A DNA stretch of 5,065 bases from Syntrophaceae bacterium (GTDB lineage: Bacteria > Desulfobacterota > Desulfomonilia > Desulfomonilales > Desulfomonilaceae). The position numbers and the translations under genes were made by a program. The notes below the pieces were generated by a model. The model saw only the letters and a program-made list of their open reading frames with translations, was not told the DNA's origin and made no database searches. The stretch covers positions 1 through 5,065 of the forward strand of contig JACWAG010000315.1 of the NCBI GenBank assembly GCA_014874425.1, given 5' to 3'. Positions 1 through 5,065 of the stretch are shown piece after piece; within the stretch, counting starts at the first letter, position 1, and each line of letters opens with the position of its first letter.

Positions 1-765
1 CCTGACGATCCTTTTATCGAAAGTGAGCGCCGACAAGTCTTTTTCGGCTCTGCAATCGGTATCCCAACTTTTTATGTGCTGAAAGAAACTTCTAACGTTT
101 TCATGAAAAGAATTCTGGAACACACGCGAGGATTGCGGCAAAGTCGACGATATCCAGGTTACCTCCGAGTATACAATCAAGAGTACCTCATAGGGCTTAC
201 CAGGCTAATTCAAGCGGAAGCGTCGGACCTTATTGAAATGTTCGATCTCAAAGAATTGCTTAACGACTTAGGTAGAAGGATTCAAAACCCCCGAGAATTT
301 TCCGCCACCGGGCGATTTACCAAGGCTATTTTGGACATTGTCGGAGCCAATTCGCCAATAAATGTTGACGCGGACGCATTTAATCTGTCAGCCGAGACAT
401 ACTACCGCTCGGAGCTAAAAAGAAGCCACATCGTTGAGGGCCTCAACTTTCTTCATGAGGACCTTTGTTTATTGGACCAGAGCCGGGAGATTCTGAATAG
501 AAATTATCCCGATGCGGTAAATTATGCTGTGAAAGACCGCGAAACGTGGAAGTTTCTGGAAGATGTTAGCGACGATGTGCTGAATGAAGAAATTTCTTTG
601 GACGCCACAAGGAAACTTATCGACCTTATTATCATTACCATTCGTCACGATGAAGAAGAAGCTGCCAAAACACTTAGGAGAACTCAGGTTCATGAGAATG
701 ATACACCACCAATTTGTGGAAAGAGAAACTGGGAAGATCAAAAGGGAAGAGCTTATCGGGGATAA
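1..765 (+). CDS. Unrecognised protein, 3' part only
   Basis: The reading frame is open from the first base of the window to a TAA at 763-765, so this is the C-terminal 254 residues of a larger protein. A GTG at 76 is in frame but has no claim to be the real start, because coding continues upstream of it. I do not recognise the family. The visible part looks soluble and mainly alpha-helical, rich in charged residues, with no clear membrane segment. A glycine/aromatic stretch (FFGSAIGIPTFY) lies at its left end, and a basic patch (GLRQSRRYPGYLRVY) follows about 20 residues later. The last 25 or so residues overlap the psd gene and look unstructured, so they may be incidental read-through of an overlapping frame. 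The downstream neighbours are lipid enzymes on the same strand, so a role in lipid or envelope metabolism is possible, but that is inference from context only. Confidence 0.75.
   Translation, partial: PDDPFIESERRQVFFGSAIGIPTFYVLKETSNVFMKRILEHTRGLRQSRRYPGYLRVYNQEYLIGLTRLIQAEASDLIEMFDLKELLNDLGRRIQNPREFSATGRFTKAILDIVGANSPINVDADAFNLSAETYYRSELKRSHIVEGLNFLHEDLCLLDQSREILNRNYPDAVNYAVKDRETWKFLEDVSDDVLNEEISLDATRKLIDLIIITIRHDEEEAAKTLRRTQVHENDTPPICGKRNWEDQKGRAYRG
676..680 (+). promoter_or_regulatory. Ribosome binding site that decides the psd start
   Basis: AGGAG lies 11 bases before ATG 692 and 17 bases before the in-frame ATG 698, which favours 692. The open frame extends back to 584, but using that start would overlap the preceding gene by 182 bases. 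The site sits inside the end of the preceding gene. Confidence 0.55.
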
Positions 766-1690
766 AGCCATACATTTTCTTTATTCGTCCGCAAGAGAGA
801 AAGCCCCTTTTCTTTTCAAGGCGGTCACAAGCGCTCGATTTTCAAGCGAACTTCTTGCGTTTCTCAAATTTGATATGAGAGTCTTGTTGCCCTCGAGACA
901 GTCGTTAGAGGCTTCTGGAATAAATTTTGTAGAATGTCTTCACCCCCAAGAATTCACCACAATGCGACGTGTCTTTGAACGGCAAATCCGTTACTGGGAA
1001 TGCCGGCCTATGTTAGAAGATCCCGCCACAGTTGTTTCTCCAGCAGATTCCAGAGTCATTGTGGGATCTTTGAATGACACTTCGACGCTATTTCTAAAGG
1101 AGAAATTCTTTGATTTCGCAGAACTTTTGGGAGAGGACAAATATCAATGGCTGGATGCCTTCCGAAATGGCGATTTCGCTGTCTTCAGATTAACCCCGGA
1201 AAAATATCATTATAATCACACTCCGGTTTCAGGGGAAGTGTTGGATTTATACGAAGTTTCAGGAAGTTATCACTCTTGCAATCCATCCGCTACAATCAAC
1301 GTTGTGACACCATTTTCAAAAAACAAGCGTGTTGTAACTATAGTTAATTCCGATGTTCCCGGTGGAACAGGAGTGGGGCTTATCGCAATGGTCGAGGTTG
1401 TCGCCCTGATGATTGGGGACGTGGTTCAGGCCTATTCTTCAACCCAATACAACGATCCAAAAATGATCTCTCCCGGCATGTTCTTGAAAAAAGGAGCGCC
1501 CAAAAGTCTTTATCGGCCGGGTAGCAGCACTGATTTAATAATATTTCAACCCGATAGAGTCGAATTTTCAGATGATCTCGTCAGGAATCGCTCTCTTTCA
1601 AACGTTCAGAGCCGATTTTCGGAAGGTTTTGGCAAACCGCTGGTGGAAACAGACGTAAGAGTCAGGTCTACTATCGGCAAAGCAATTTGA
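692..1690 (+). CDS. psd: Phosphatidylserine decarboxylase proenzyme
   Basis: This enzyme decarboxylates phosphatidylserine to phosphatidylethanolamine at the cytoplasmic membrane. It is made as a proenzyme that cuts itself before a serine, which becomes the pyruvoyl prosthetic group. The product has 332 residues. Family marks, in order: an N-terminal HHQFVERETG segment (residues 5-14); SPADS (116-120), the counterpart of SPxDG, giving catalytic Asp119; YHYNHTP (172-178) with His173 and His176; an NKR (211-213) and VEVVALMIG (234-242) region matching the NER and V-G-A region of the family; and the cleavage region RPGSSTDLIIF (275-285). The self-cleaving serine is Ser279 by gapless alignment to the Escherichia coli LGST motif, or Ser278 if the G-S pair is aligned. 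Cleavage there would give a large beta chain of about 277 residues and an alpha chain of about 55. A tail of roughly 40 residues after the motif is longer than in E. coli. The start at 692 rests on the Shine-Dalgarno site and on the conserved N-terminus. It overlaps the preceding gene by 74 bases. No phosphatidylserine synthase gene is in view. Confidence 0.92.
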   Translation: MRMIHHQFVERETGKIKREELIGDKAIHFLYSSAREKAPFLFKAVTSARFSSELLAFLKFDMRVLLPSRQSLEASGINFVECLHPQEFTTMRRVFERQIRYWECRPMLEDPATVVSPADSRVIVGSLNDTSTLFLKEKFFDFAELLGEDKYQWLDAFRNGDFAVFRLTPEKYHYNHTPVSGEVLDLYEVSGSYHSCNPSATINVVTPFSKNKRVVTIVNSDVPGGTGVGLIAMVEVVALMIGDVVQAYSSTQYNDPKMISPGMFLKKGAPKSLYRPGSSTDLIIFQPDRVEFSDDLVRNRSLSNVQSRFSEGFGKPLVETDVRVRSTIGKAI

Positions 1691-1747
1691 GAGTTATTCC
1701 GATTCGTAAATCTTCAACTACCATATTCAAAGATGAACAATTCTGAA

Positions 1748-1752
1748 CGGAG
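1748..1752 (+). promoter_or_regulatory. Ribosome binding site of the Lgt-like gene
   Basis: CGGAG ends 8 bases before ATG 1761. It supports that start over an ATG at 1755, which runs straight into TGA. The 70-base gap between psd and this gene (1691-1760) contains no terminator-like hairpin and no promoter I would defend, so co-transcription is likely. Confidence 0.6.
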
Positions 1753-1760
1753 TAATGTGA

Positions 1761-2810
1761 ATGTACGATTATATTTTCGTCTTAAGTTTAGGCGTCGCTT
1801 TCATTTTACTGTTTGCTTGGGCTTTTAAGGCGCTACCGCAAGAAAACTGGCAAATTTTAGCGACAGTGCCCTTGGCTAAAGAAGGAGTTCAAAATTGGAA
1901 GGGCCTCAATCTTACCTACTATGGCATTTTCATAGCCCTAGCCACTGTAACCGGAGTACTCATTCTTTTGGTTCTTACGTCGGCGATTCATGTGCCAATT
2001 ACATTAACATTCCTTCTTGTGGGGTCTATCCTGGTAATTGGGTTAGCAGCGTCAAAAGCCGTCGCATTACGGGTGGAAAATAAACCGTATACTTTTACCA
2101 TCGCAGGGGCATGTTTTGCCGGGGTTTTTACAGTTCCTGCGATTGTTTTTATTCTTGATCATTTCATTATTGCCGAGCCAAATCATCTCCCAGTGATTCC
2201 AATTTTGGCTTCTTTTGCCATTGCTTACGCGATTGGCGAAGGGATAGGCCGACTGGCCTGTATTAGCTTTGGGTGCTGTTACGGAAAGCCCCTGTCTGAG
2301 TGTCACCCGACTGTTCGGCGTTTTTTCCGTAAACACGGATTTGTATTCACCGGAGCACTAAAAAAGATCGCCTACGAAAGTGGGCTGGATGGAAAACATG
2401 TTGTGCCTGTCCAGGCTGTCACCGCTCTTTTGTACGTTACAGTTGGTTTAGTCGCTACTTTGTTTTTTCTGAAAGGCCACAGTTCCATCTCTCTCCTGCT
2501 AACCATATTCGTGACTCAATCTTGGCGAGTTTTATCGGAGACCTTGAGGGCAGATTATAGAGGCACTGGAAATTTCACGGCGTATCAGATTATGGCTTTA
2601 GTCTCAATAGCTTATGTCTTGCTGGTGGTCTATCTGCTTGGTGGCGCAGTCGCTCCTGATGCAAACCTGGCAGCGGGGTTGATTTCTCTTTGGGACCCTA
2701 CTGTCATCCTTTTTCTTCAATGCGTGGGGCTGGTGACTTTTCTTTATACCGGCCGGAGCATGGTTACAGCAGCAACCATCTCTTTCCGTATCGTTAGGGA
2801 CAGGATTTGA
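1761..2810 (+). CDS. Prolipoprotein diacylglyceryl transferase family protein, divergent
   Basis: This is a 349-residue integral membrane protein with about eight or nine hydrophobic segments (roughly residues 4-20, 52-73, 79-96, 110-131, 144-158, 215-237, 241-252, 273-294 and 313-330). Classical Lgt moves diacylglycerol from phosphatidylglycerol to the lipobox cysteine of prolipoproteins. Family marks are TYYGIF (52-57), matching the WYG(L/I)MY region with Tyr54 at the place of E. coli Tyr26; GEGIGRLACISFGCCYGKP (159-177), matching the Lgt signature in its G-R-L-G-C...GCCYGKP form, with Arg164 at the place of Arg143; and RVLSETLR (256-263), where Arg256 and Glu260 keep the spacing of E. coli Arg239 and Glu243. 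Differences: the HGG motif is replaced by AGA (115-117), and the HP-x-Q motif by VVPVQ (214-218), which keeps Pro and Gln but lacks the His. There is a soluble insert near 23-48, a charged loop at 178-213, and at least one extra C-terminal membrane segment. It may be a true Lgt variant or a paralog acting on another acceptor, so I give no gene symbol. It follows psd on the same strand. Confidence 0.8.
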   Translation: MYDYIFVLSLGVAFILLFAWAFKALPQENWQILATVPLAKEGVQNWKGLNLTYYGIFIALATVTGVLILLVLTSAIHVPITLTFLLVGSILVIGLAASKAVALRVENKPYTFTIAGACFAGVFTVPAIVFILDHFIIAEPNHLPVIPILASFAIAYAIGEGIGRLACISFGCCYGKPLSECHPTVRRFFRKHGFVFTGALKKIAYESGLDGKHVVPVQAVTALLYVTVGLVATLFFLKGHSSISLLLTIFVTQSWRVLSETLRADYRGTGNFTAYQIMALVSIAYVLLVVYLLGGAVAPDANLAAGLISLWDPTVILFLQCVGLVTFLYTGRSMVTAATISFRIVRDRI

Positions 2811-2854
2811 TGATACTGTAAATTCGGCTGAAACTGTGCTGTCAGAGTGTTCCC

Positions 2855-2883
2855 GGCCATGATCATTTTGAGGCGCCATGGCC
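2855..2883. repeat. Short inverted repeat at the convergent gene ends
   Basis: GGCCATG at 2855-2861 is the exact reverse complement of CATGGCC at 2877-2883, with a 15-base loop. It lies over the phoU stop and its last codons, 45 bases past the end of the Lgt-like gene. No T-run follows on either strand, so it is a weak candidate at best for a two-way transcription stop. The rest of the 52-base gap (2811-2862) shows nothing else. Confidence 0.25.
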
Positions 2884-3540
2884 ATGTCGGACTATCTCTC
2901 CGGTGATCATGTAAATAACGTCTTCTGCTATATTTGTCGAATGGTCAGCAATCCGTTCCAAGTGTCTTGAGACCAGGAACAATTGTGTCAAGGCGTGGCG
3001 TCTGTTCAACTCCACATTGACTCTATCTTCAAAGTTTCGGTGCAATTTATGCTTCATCATGTCAACCTCATCATCATCGGCTAAGACCTCGGCAGCCAGA
3101 GCCTCATCCTCGTTCACGAATGATTTTATGGCCTTTTTCAACATGCTTTCGACTCTCTGAGCCATGAAATAATATTCACCGGGAATGTCCAAAGGGCTTT
3201 CGGAAGCGAGAATAACAGCCGCCTGAGCTATGTTGACGGCCAGATCGCCTATGCGCTCAAGCTGGTTGATTATCTGCAAAGCCCCTGTTATCAATCTCAA
3301 GTCCAAAGCTACAGGCTGATGTAGGGCCAGAATTTCCAGGCAAGTTTCTTCGATCTCTATTTCAATTCGATCAATCTCCCTGTCACCTTCAATAACTGAA
3401 GCGGCAAGTTCCTTATCCCTGGATCTAATAGCCGCTATAGCTGACCTGAAGCTTTCTTCGACTGTTACAGCCAATGAAATGAGATTTTCTTTGAGTAATT
3501 CACATTTCCGACGAAGTCTCATGCGAGGGACTCTGTTCAT
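2863..3540 (-). CDS. phoU: Phosphate signalling and transport regulator PhoU
   Basis: PhoU is a cytoplasmic helical protein that links the Pst transporter to the PhoR/PhoB two-component system, restraining Pho regulon activation and phosphate uptake when phosphate is plentiful. The product has 225 residues, normal for the family, with two tandem three-helix PhoU repeats. Metal-binding acidic motifs are visible in both: GDREID (52-57) and QLERIGD (93-99) in the first, and LADDDEVD (153-160) and HLERIADH (193-200) in the second. ATG 3540 is chosen because AAGGAG ends six bases before it. The in-frame ATG at 3546 directly abuts that site, and a TTG at 3570 lies upstream of it. The gene follows pstB after a 90-base gap and appears to be last in the operon. 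A histidine/glycine-rich tail (RHGHGASK) ends the protein. Confidence 0.95.
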   Translation of the reverse strand: MNRVPRMRLRRKCELLKENLISLAVTVEESFRSAIAAIRSRDKELAASVIEGDREIDRIEIEIEETCLEILALHQPVALDLRLITGALQIINQLERIGDLAVNIAQAAVILASESPLDIPGEYYFMAQRVESMLKKAIKSFVNEDEALAAEVLADDDEVDMMKHKLHRNFEDRVNVELNRRHALTQLFLVSRHLERIADHSTNIAEDVIYMITGEIVRHGHGASK

Positions 3541-3546
3541 GGCCAT

Positions 3547-3552
3547 CTCCTT
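3547..3552 (-). promoter_or_regulatory. Ribosome binding site that decides the phoU start
   Basis: AAGGAG reads on the minus strand from 3552 to 3547, six bases before ATG 3540. This spacing rules out the ATG at 3546, which has no spacer, and makes a start at TTG 3570 unlikely. Confidence 0.7.
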
Positions 3553-3558
3553 GAAATA

Positions 3559-3570
3559 TTGCAATTGCAA
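3559..3570. repeat. Perfect 12-base palindrome before phoU
   Basis: TTGCAATTGCAA is its own reverse complement. It lies 18 bases upstream of the phoU start codon, between pstB and phoU. It could be a DNA-binding site for a dimeric protein. With only a few bases for a loop it would form a poor RNA hairpin. Confidence 0.35.
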
Positions 3571-3576
3571 GGAAAA

Positions 3577-3588
3577 AAAACCGGTTTT
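3577..3588. repeat. Second perfect 12-base palindrome before phoU
   Basis: AAAACCGGTTTT is its own reverse complement and lies six bases from the palindrome at 3559-3570. On the transcribed minus strand it continues as a run of eight T, which recalls an intrinsic terminator. The stem would, however, be four A-U pairs around a CCGG loop, too weak for a normal terminator. Confidence 0.35.
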
Positions 3589-3630
3589 GCAGTCAGGATT
3601 TTAAAAGCGCCTAAATAGCTCCAATATATG

Positions 3631-4443
3631 TTATCCAAAGCGGCCTGTTACGTACTCCATGGTTTGTTTGACCTTAGGATTCGTAAATATTGCCGTAGTT
3701 TCGCCATACTCAATCAATTTGCCCAAATACATAAAAGCTGTATTGTCGGAAACTCTTGCCGCTTGCTGCATATTGTGCGTAACAATTATTATGGAGTATG
3801 ACCCCTTAAGTTCGTCAATAAGGTCTTCGATTTTGGCTGTCGCCACAGGATCAAGAGCTGAACAGGGCTCGTCCATAAGGAGAACTTCCGGTTCCCCGAC
3901 TATCGCCCTTGCTATACATAGCCTCTGTTGCTGGCCACCGGACAATCCCAAGGCATTCTCATTGAGCCGGTCCTTAACTTCATCCCATAGAGCGCCATTC
4001 TTCAAGGCCTGAACCACGGCTTCATCCAGAATTTTTTTGTCCCTTACACCATCGACCCGTAAAGGGTATGCGACATTTTCCCAAATCGACATGGGAAAAG
4101 GGTTCGGTTTTTGAAAAACCATTCCCATAGTTTTTCTAAGAGCTATCACATCCACGCTTGGGCCGTAAATATCCTCATCGTCAAGAATGATTTTCCCAGT
4201 GATTGTCAACCCATCAATAAGGTCATTCATTCGATTGATGGACCGCAAGAGAGTAGATTTTCCACAACCTGAAGGTCCAATAAGGGCAGTCACGAGGCCT
4301 CTTTCCACCGTCATGCTGATGTCAAATAGAGCCTGACTTTTGACGTACCACAAATCAAAGTTCTGAATGGCCAATAAATTGCCCTGTAAACCCCTCCTTT
4401 CATGATAAACGGATGAATCAGTTGTCTGATATCTGGAAGTCAT
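3631..4443 (-). CDS. pstB: Phosphate ABC transporter ATP-binding protein PstB
   Basis: PstB is the ATPase that drives high-affinity phosphate import through the PstC/PstA channel, acting on the cytoplasmic face of the inner membrane. The product has 270 residues, slightly long for the family because about 22 poorly conserved residues precede the core. Motifs in order: an aromatic region (LWYVKSQAL, 31-39) for adenine stacking; Walker A GPSGCGKST (56-64); Q-loop Gln111 within VFQKPNPFPMSIWENVAYP, the family's typical stretch; signature LSGGQQQR (167-174); Walker B VLLMDEP (187-193) with catalytic Glu192; D-loop SALD (195-198); and switch His223 in VTHNMQQA. All catalytic residues are intact. 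ATG 4443 has AGGAG six bases upstream, which overlaps the stop of pstA. The 9-base gap to pstA implies one transcript and translational coupling. Confidence 0.97.
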   Translation of the reverse strand: MTSRYQTTDSSVYHERRGLQGNLLAIQNFDLWYVKSQALFDISMTVERGLVTALIGPSGCGKSTLLRSINRMNDLIDGLTITGKIILDDEDIYGPSVDVIALRKTMGMVFQKPNPFPMSIWENVAYPLRVDGVRDKKILDEAVVQALKNGALWDEVKDRLNENALGLSGGQQQRLCIARAIVGEPEVLLMDEPCSALDPVATAKIEDLIDELKGSYSIIIVTHNMQQAARVSDNTAFMYLGKLIEYGETTAIFTNPKVKQTMEYVTGRFG

Positions 4444-4449
4444 CGGGAT

Positions 4450-4454
4450 CTCCT
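4450..4454 (-). promoter_or_regulatory. Ribosome binding site of pstB overlapping the pstA stop
   Basis: On the minus strand the pstA stop TAG (4455-4453) runs into AGGAG (4454-4450), followed by a six-base spacer and ATG 4443. Ribosomes ending on pstA would sit on the pstB initiation site, so the two subunits are probably translationally coupled. Confidence 0.7.
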
Positions 4455-5065
4455 AGAAATGCCCTGTGAAAAACTTTCGTTTCAAACGATTTCTGACGAT
4501 TATCGAAACTGCGTTCATTACGAAGATCAAAGTGATCAGCAATAACGTCGTCACATAAACCATTGGGATGGCCGCTTCAGAATTACGTGATTGAAATGCA
4601 AGATCGAAAATATGAAATCCAAGGTGCATAAAGCTCCGTTCCAGATGAATGTAAGGAGGAAACTGGTCTATTGGTAACTCAGGGGCCATCTTCACCACTC
4701 CTACCAGCATTAACGGAGCAACTTCACCGGCCCCCCTGGCCATCGCCAAAATCAGACCAGTCATTATACCCGGCATCGCCCGCGGCAATACAATGCGTCT
4801 TATTGTTTGCCACTTTGATGCTCCACATGCCAGAGATCCCTCTCTCATGGATTGGGGGACAGCGGCCAGCGCCTCTTCAGTAGCGACGATCACGACTGGC
4901 ACTGTTAGCAACGCCAGAGTTAGTGAAGCCCAAAGTAGACCACCAGTCCCGAATGTAGGATTAGGAAACCTTTCTGGATAGAAAATTTGATCTATGCTCC
5001 CACCAAGGACATAGGCAAAAAAGCCAAGGCCGAAAACTCCATAGACTATAGAAGGAACCCCAGCA
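4453..5065 (-). CDS. pstA: Phosphate ABC transporter permease PstA, 3' part
   Basis: PstA is one of the two inner-membrane channel subunits of the phosphate importer. The gene runs off the right edge, and 203 C-terminal residues are visible. The frame stays open upstream of the TTG at 4911, so that codon is internal and not the start. At the edge the protein reads AGVPSIVYGVFGLGFF, a hallmark PstA stretch. The ABC-permease EAA loop that docks with PstB spans visible residues 63-100 (EEALAAVP ... CGASKWQT ... LPRAMPGI). GEVAPLMLVG (113-122) follows, then an insert of about 40 residues (FPPYIHLERSFMHLGFHIFD and on) seen in a subset of PstA proteins. A final membrane segment (about 165-190) precedes a basic cytoplasmic tail, RNRLKRKFF. 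It lies nine bases upstream of pstB in the same operon, and pstC and pstS would be expected beyond the edge. Confidence 0.95.
   Translation of the reverse strand, partial: AGVPSIVYGVFGLGFFAYVLGGSIDQIFYPERFPNPTFGTGGLLWASLTLALLTVPVVIVATEEALAAVPQSMREGSLACGASKWQTIRRIVLPRAMPGIMTGLILAMARGAGEVAPLMLVGVVKMAPELPIDQFPPYIHLERSFMHLGFHIFDLAFQSRNSEAAIPMVYVTTLLLITLIFVMNAVSIIVRNRLKRKFFTGHF

Noticed and set aside
584..691. A 36-residue N-terminal extension of psd beginning at ATG 584
   Set aside because: It would lie wholly inside the first gene, adds sequence not typical of the family, and ignores the Shine-Dalgarno site before ATG 692, where the conserved N-terminus begins.
469..771. A 100-codon open frame on the minus strand opposite the end of the first gene and the start of psd
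   Set aside because: It lies antisense to two better-supported genes, has no recognisable motif, and reads as a shadow of the coding strand.
2272..2290. Zinc- or redox-type Cys-Cys motif (GCCYGKP) in the Lgt-like protein
   Set aside because: The pair aligns with the GCCYG(K/R)P form of the Lgt signature found in many Lgt homologs, so it is a family mark and not evidence of a new metal site.
2067..2336. An 89-codon open frame on the minus strand inside the Lgt-like gene
   Set aside because: It is opposite the conserved Lgt signature region, which explains the open frame, and it shows no family features.
2604..2885. A 93-codon open frame on the minus strand across the end of the Lgt-like gene and the convergent gap
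   Set aside because: It overlaps the conserved C-terminal coding of the Lgt-like gene and the 3' end of phoU, and its composition (many His, Asn, Lys and scattered Cys) is not like a real protein family.
3571..3590. Intrinsic terminator between pstB and phoU
   Set aside because: The T-run is present, but the only preceding stem is four A-U pairs around CCGG, too weak to terminate transcription in the usual way.
3659..4012. A 117-codon open frame on the plus strand opposite pstB
   Set aside because: It is entirely antisense to the most conserved part of pstB (signature, Walker B and H-loop), so its openness follows from pstB codon use.

Overview
The window holds five protein-coding genes in two convergent blocks. 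It looks like an ordinary bacterial chromosome of moderate GC, judged by eye at mid-40s percent. Gene content, Gram-negative-type lipid enzymes and clear Shine-Dalgarno sites suggest an anaerobic deltaproteobacterium-like organism (Desulfobacterota or relatives). That placement is an impression from protein style, not a demonstrated assignment.

Left block, plus strand, about 1-2810. It starts with the 3' part of a gene I do not recognise (254 visible residues, cut by the left edge). Next is a phosphatidylserine decarboxylase (psd type), which makes phosphatidylethanolamine. Last is a polytopic membrane protein of the prolipoprotein diacylglyceryl transferase (Lgt) family, longer than classical Lgt and altered at several key positions. 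The unknown gene overlaps psd by 74 bases, and 70 bases separate psd from the Lgt-like gene. The block therefore reads as a probable operon for membrane-lipid or envelope modification.

Right block, minus strand, about 2863-5065. In transcription order it carries the end of pstA (cut by the right edge), pstB and phoU. These are the inner-membrane permease, the ATPase and the regulator of the high-affinity phosphate ABC transporter. pstA and pstB are tightly coupled: the pstB Shine-Dalgarno site overlaps the pstA stop. A 90-base gap carrying two perfect 12-base palindromes precedes phoU. pstC and pstS, if present, should lie beyond the right edge.

The two blocks converge on a 52-base gap (2811-2862) with no convincing intrinsic terminator. 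I found no tRNA, rRNA, CRISPR array, insertion sequence or phage gene. Nothing here is clearly an undescribed system. The points most worth a second look are the psd/Lgt-like pairing with an unknown partner gene, the shifted psd self-cleavage motif, the substitutions in the Lgt-like protein, and the odd overlap between the first gene and psd.
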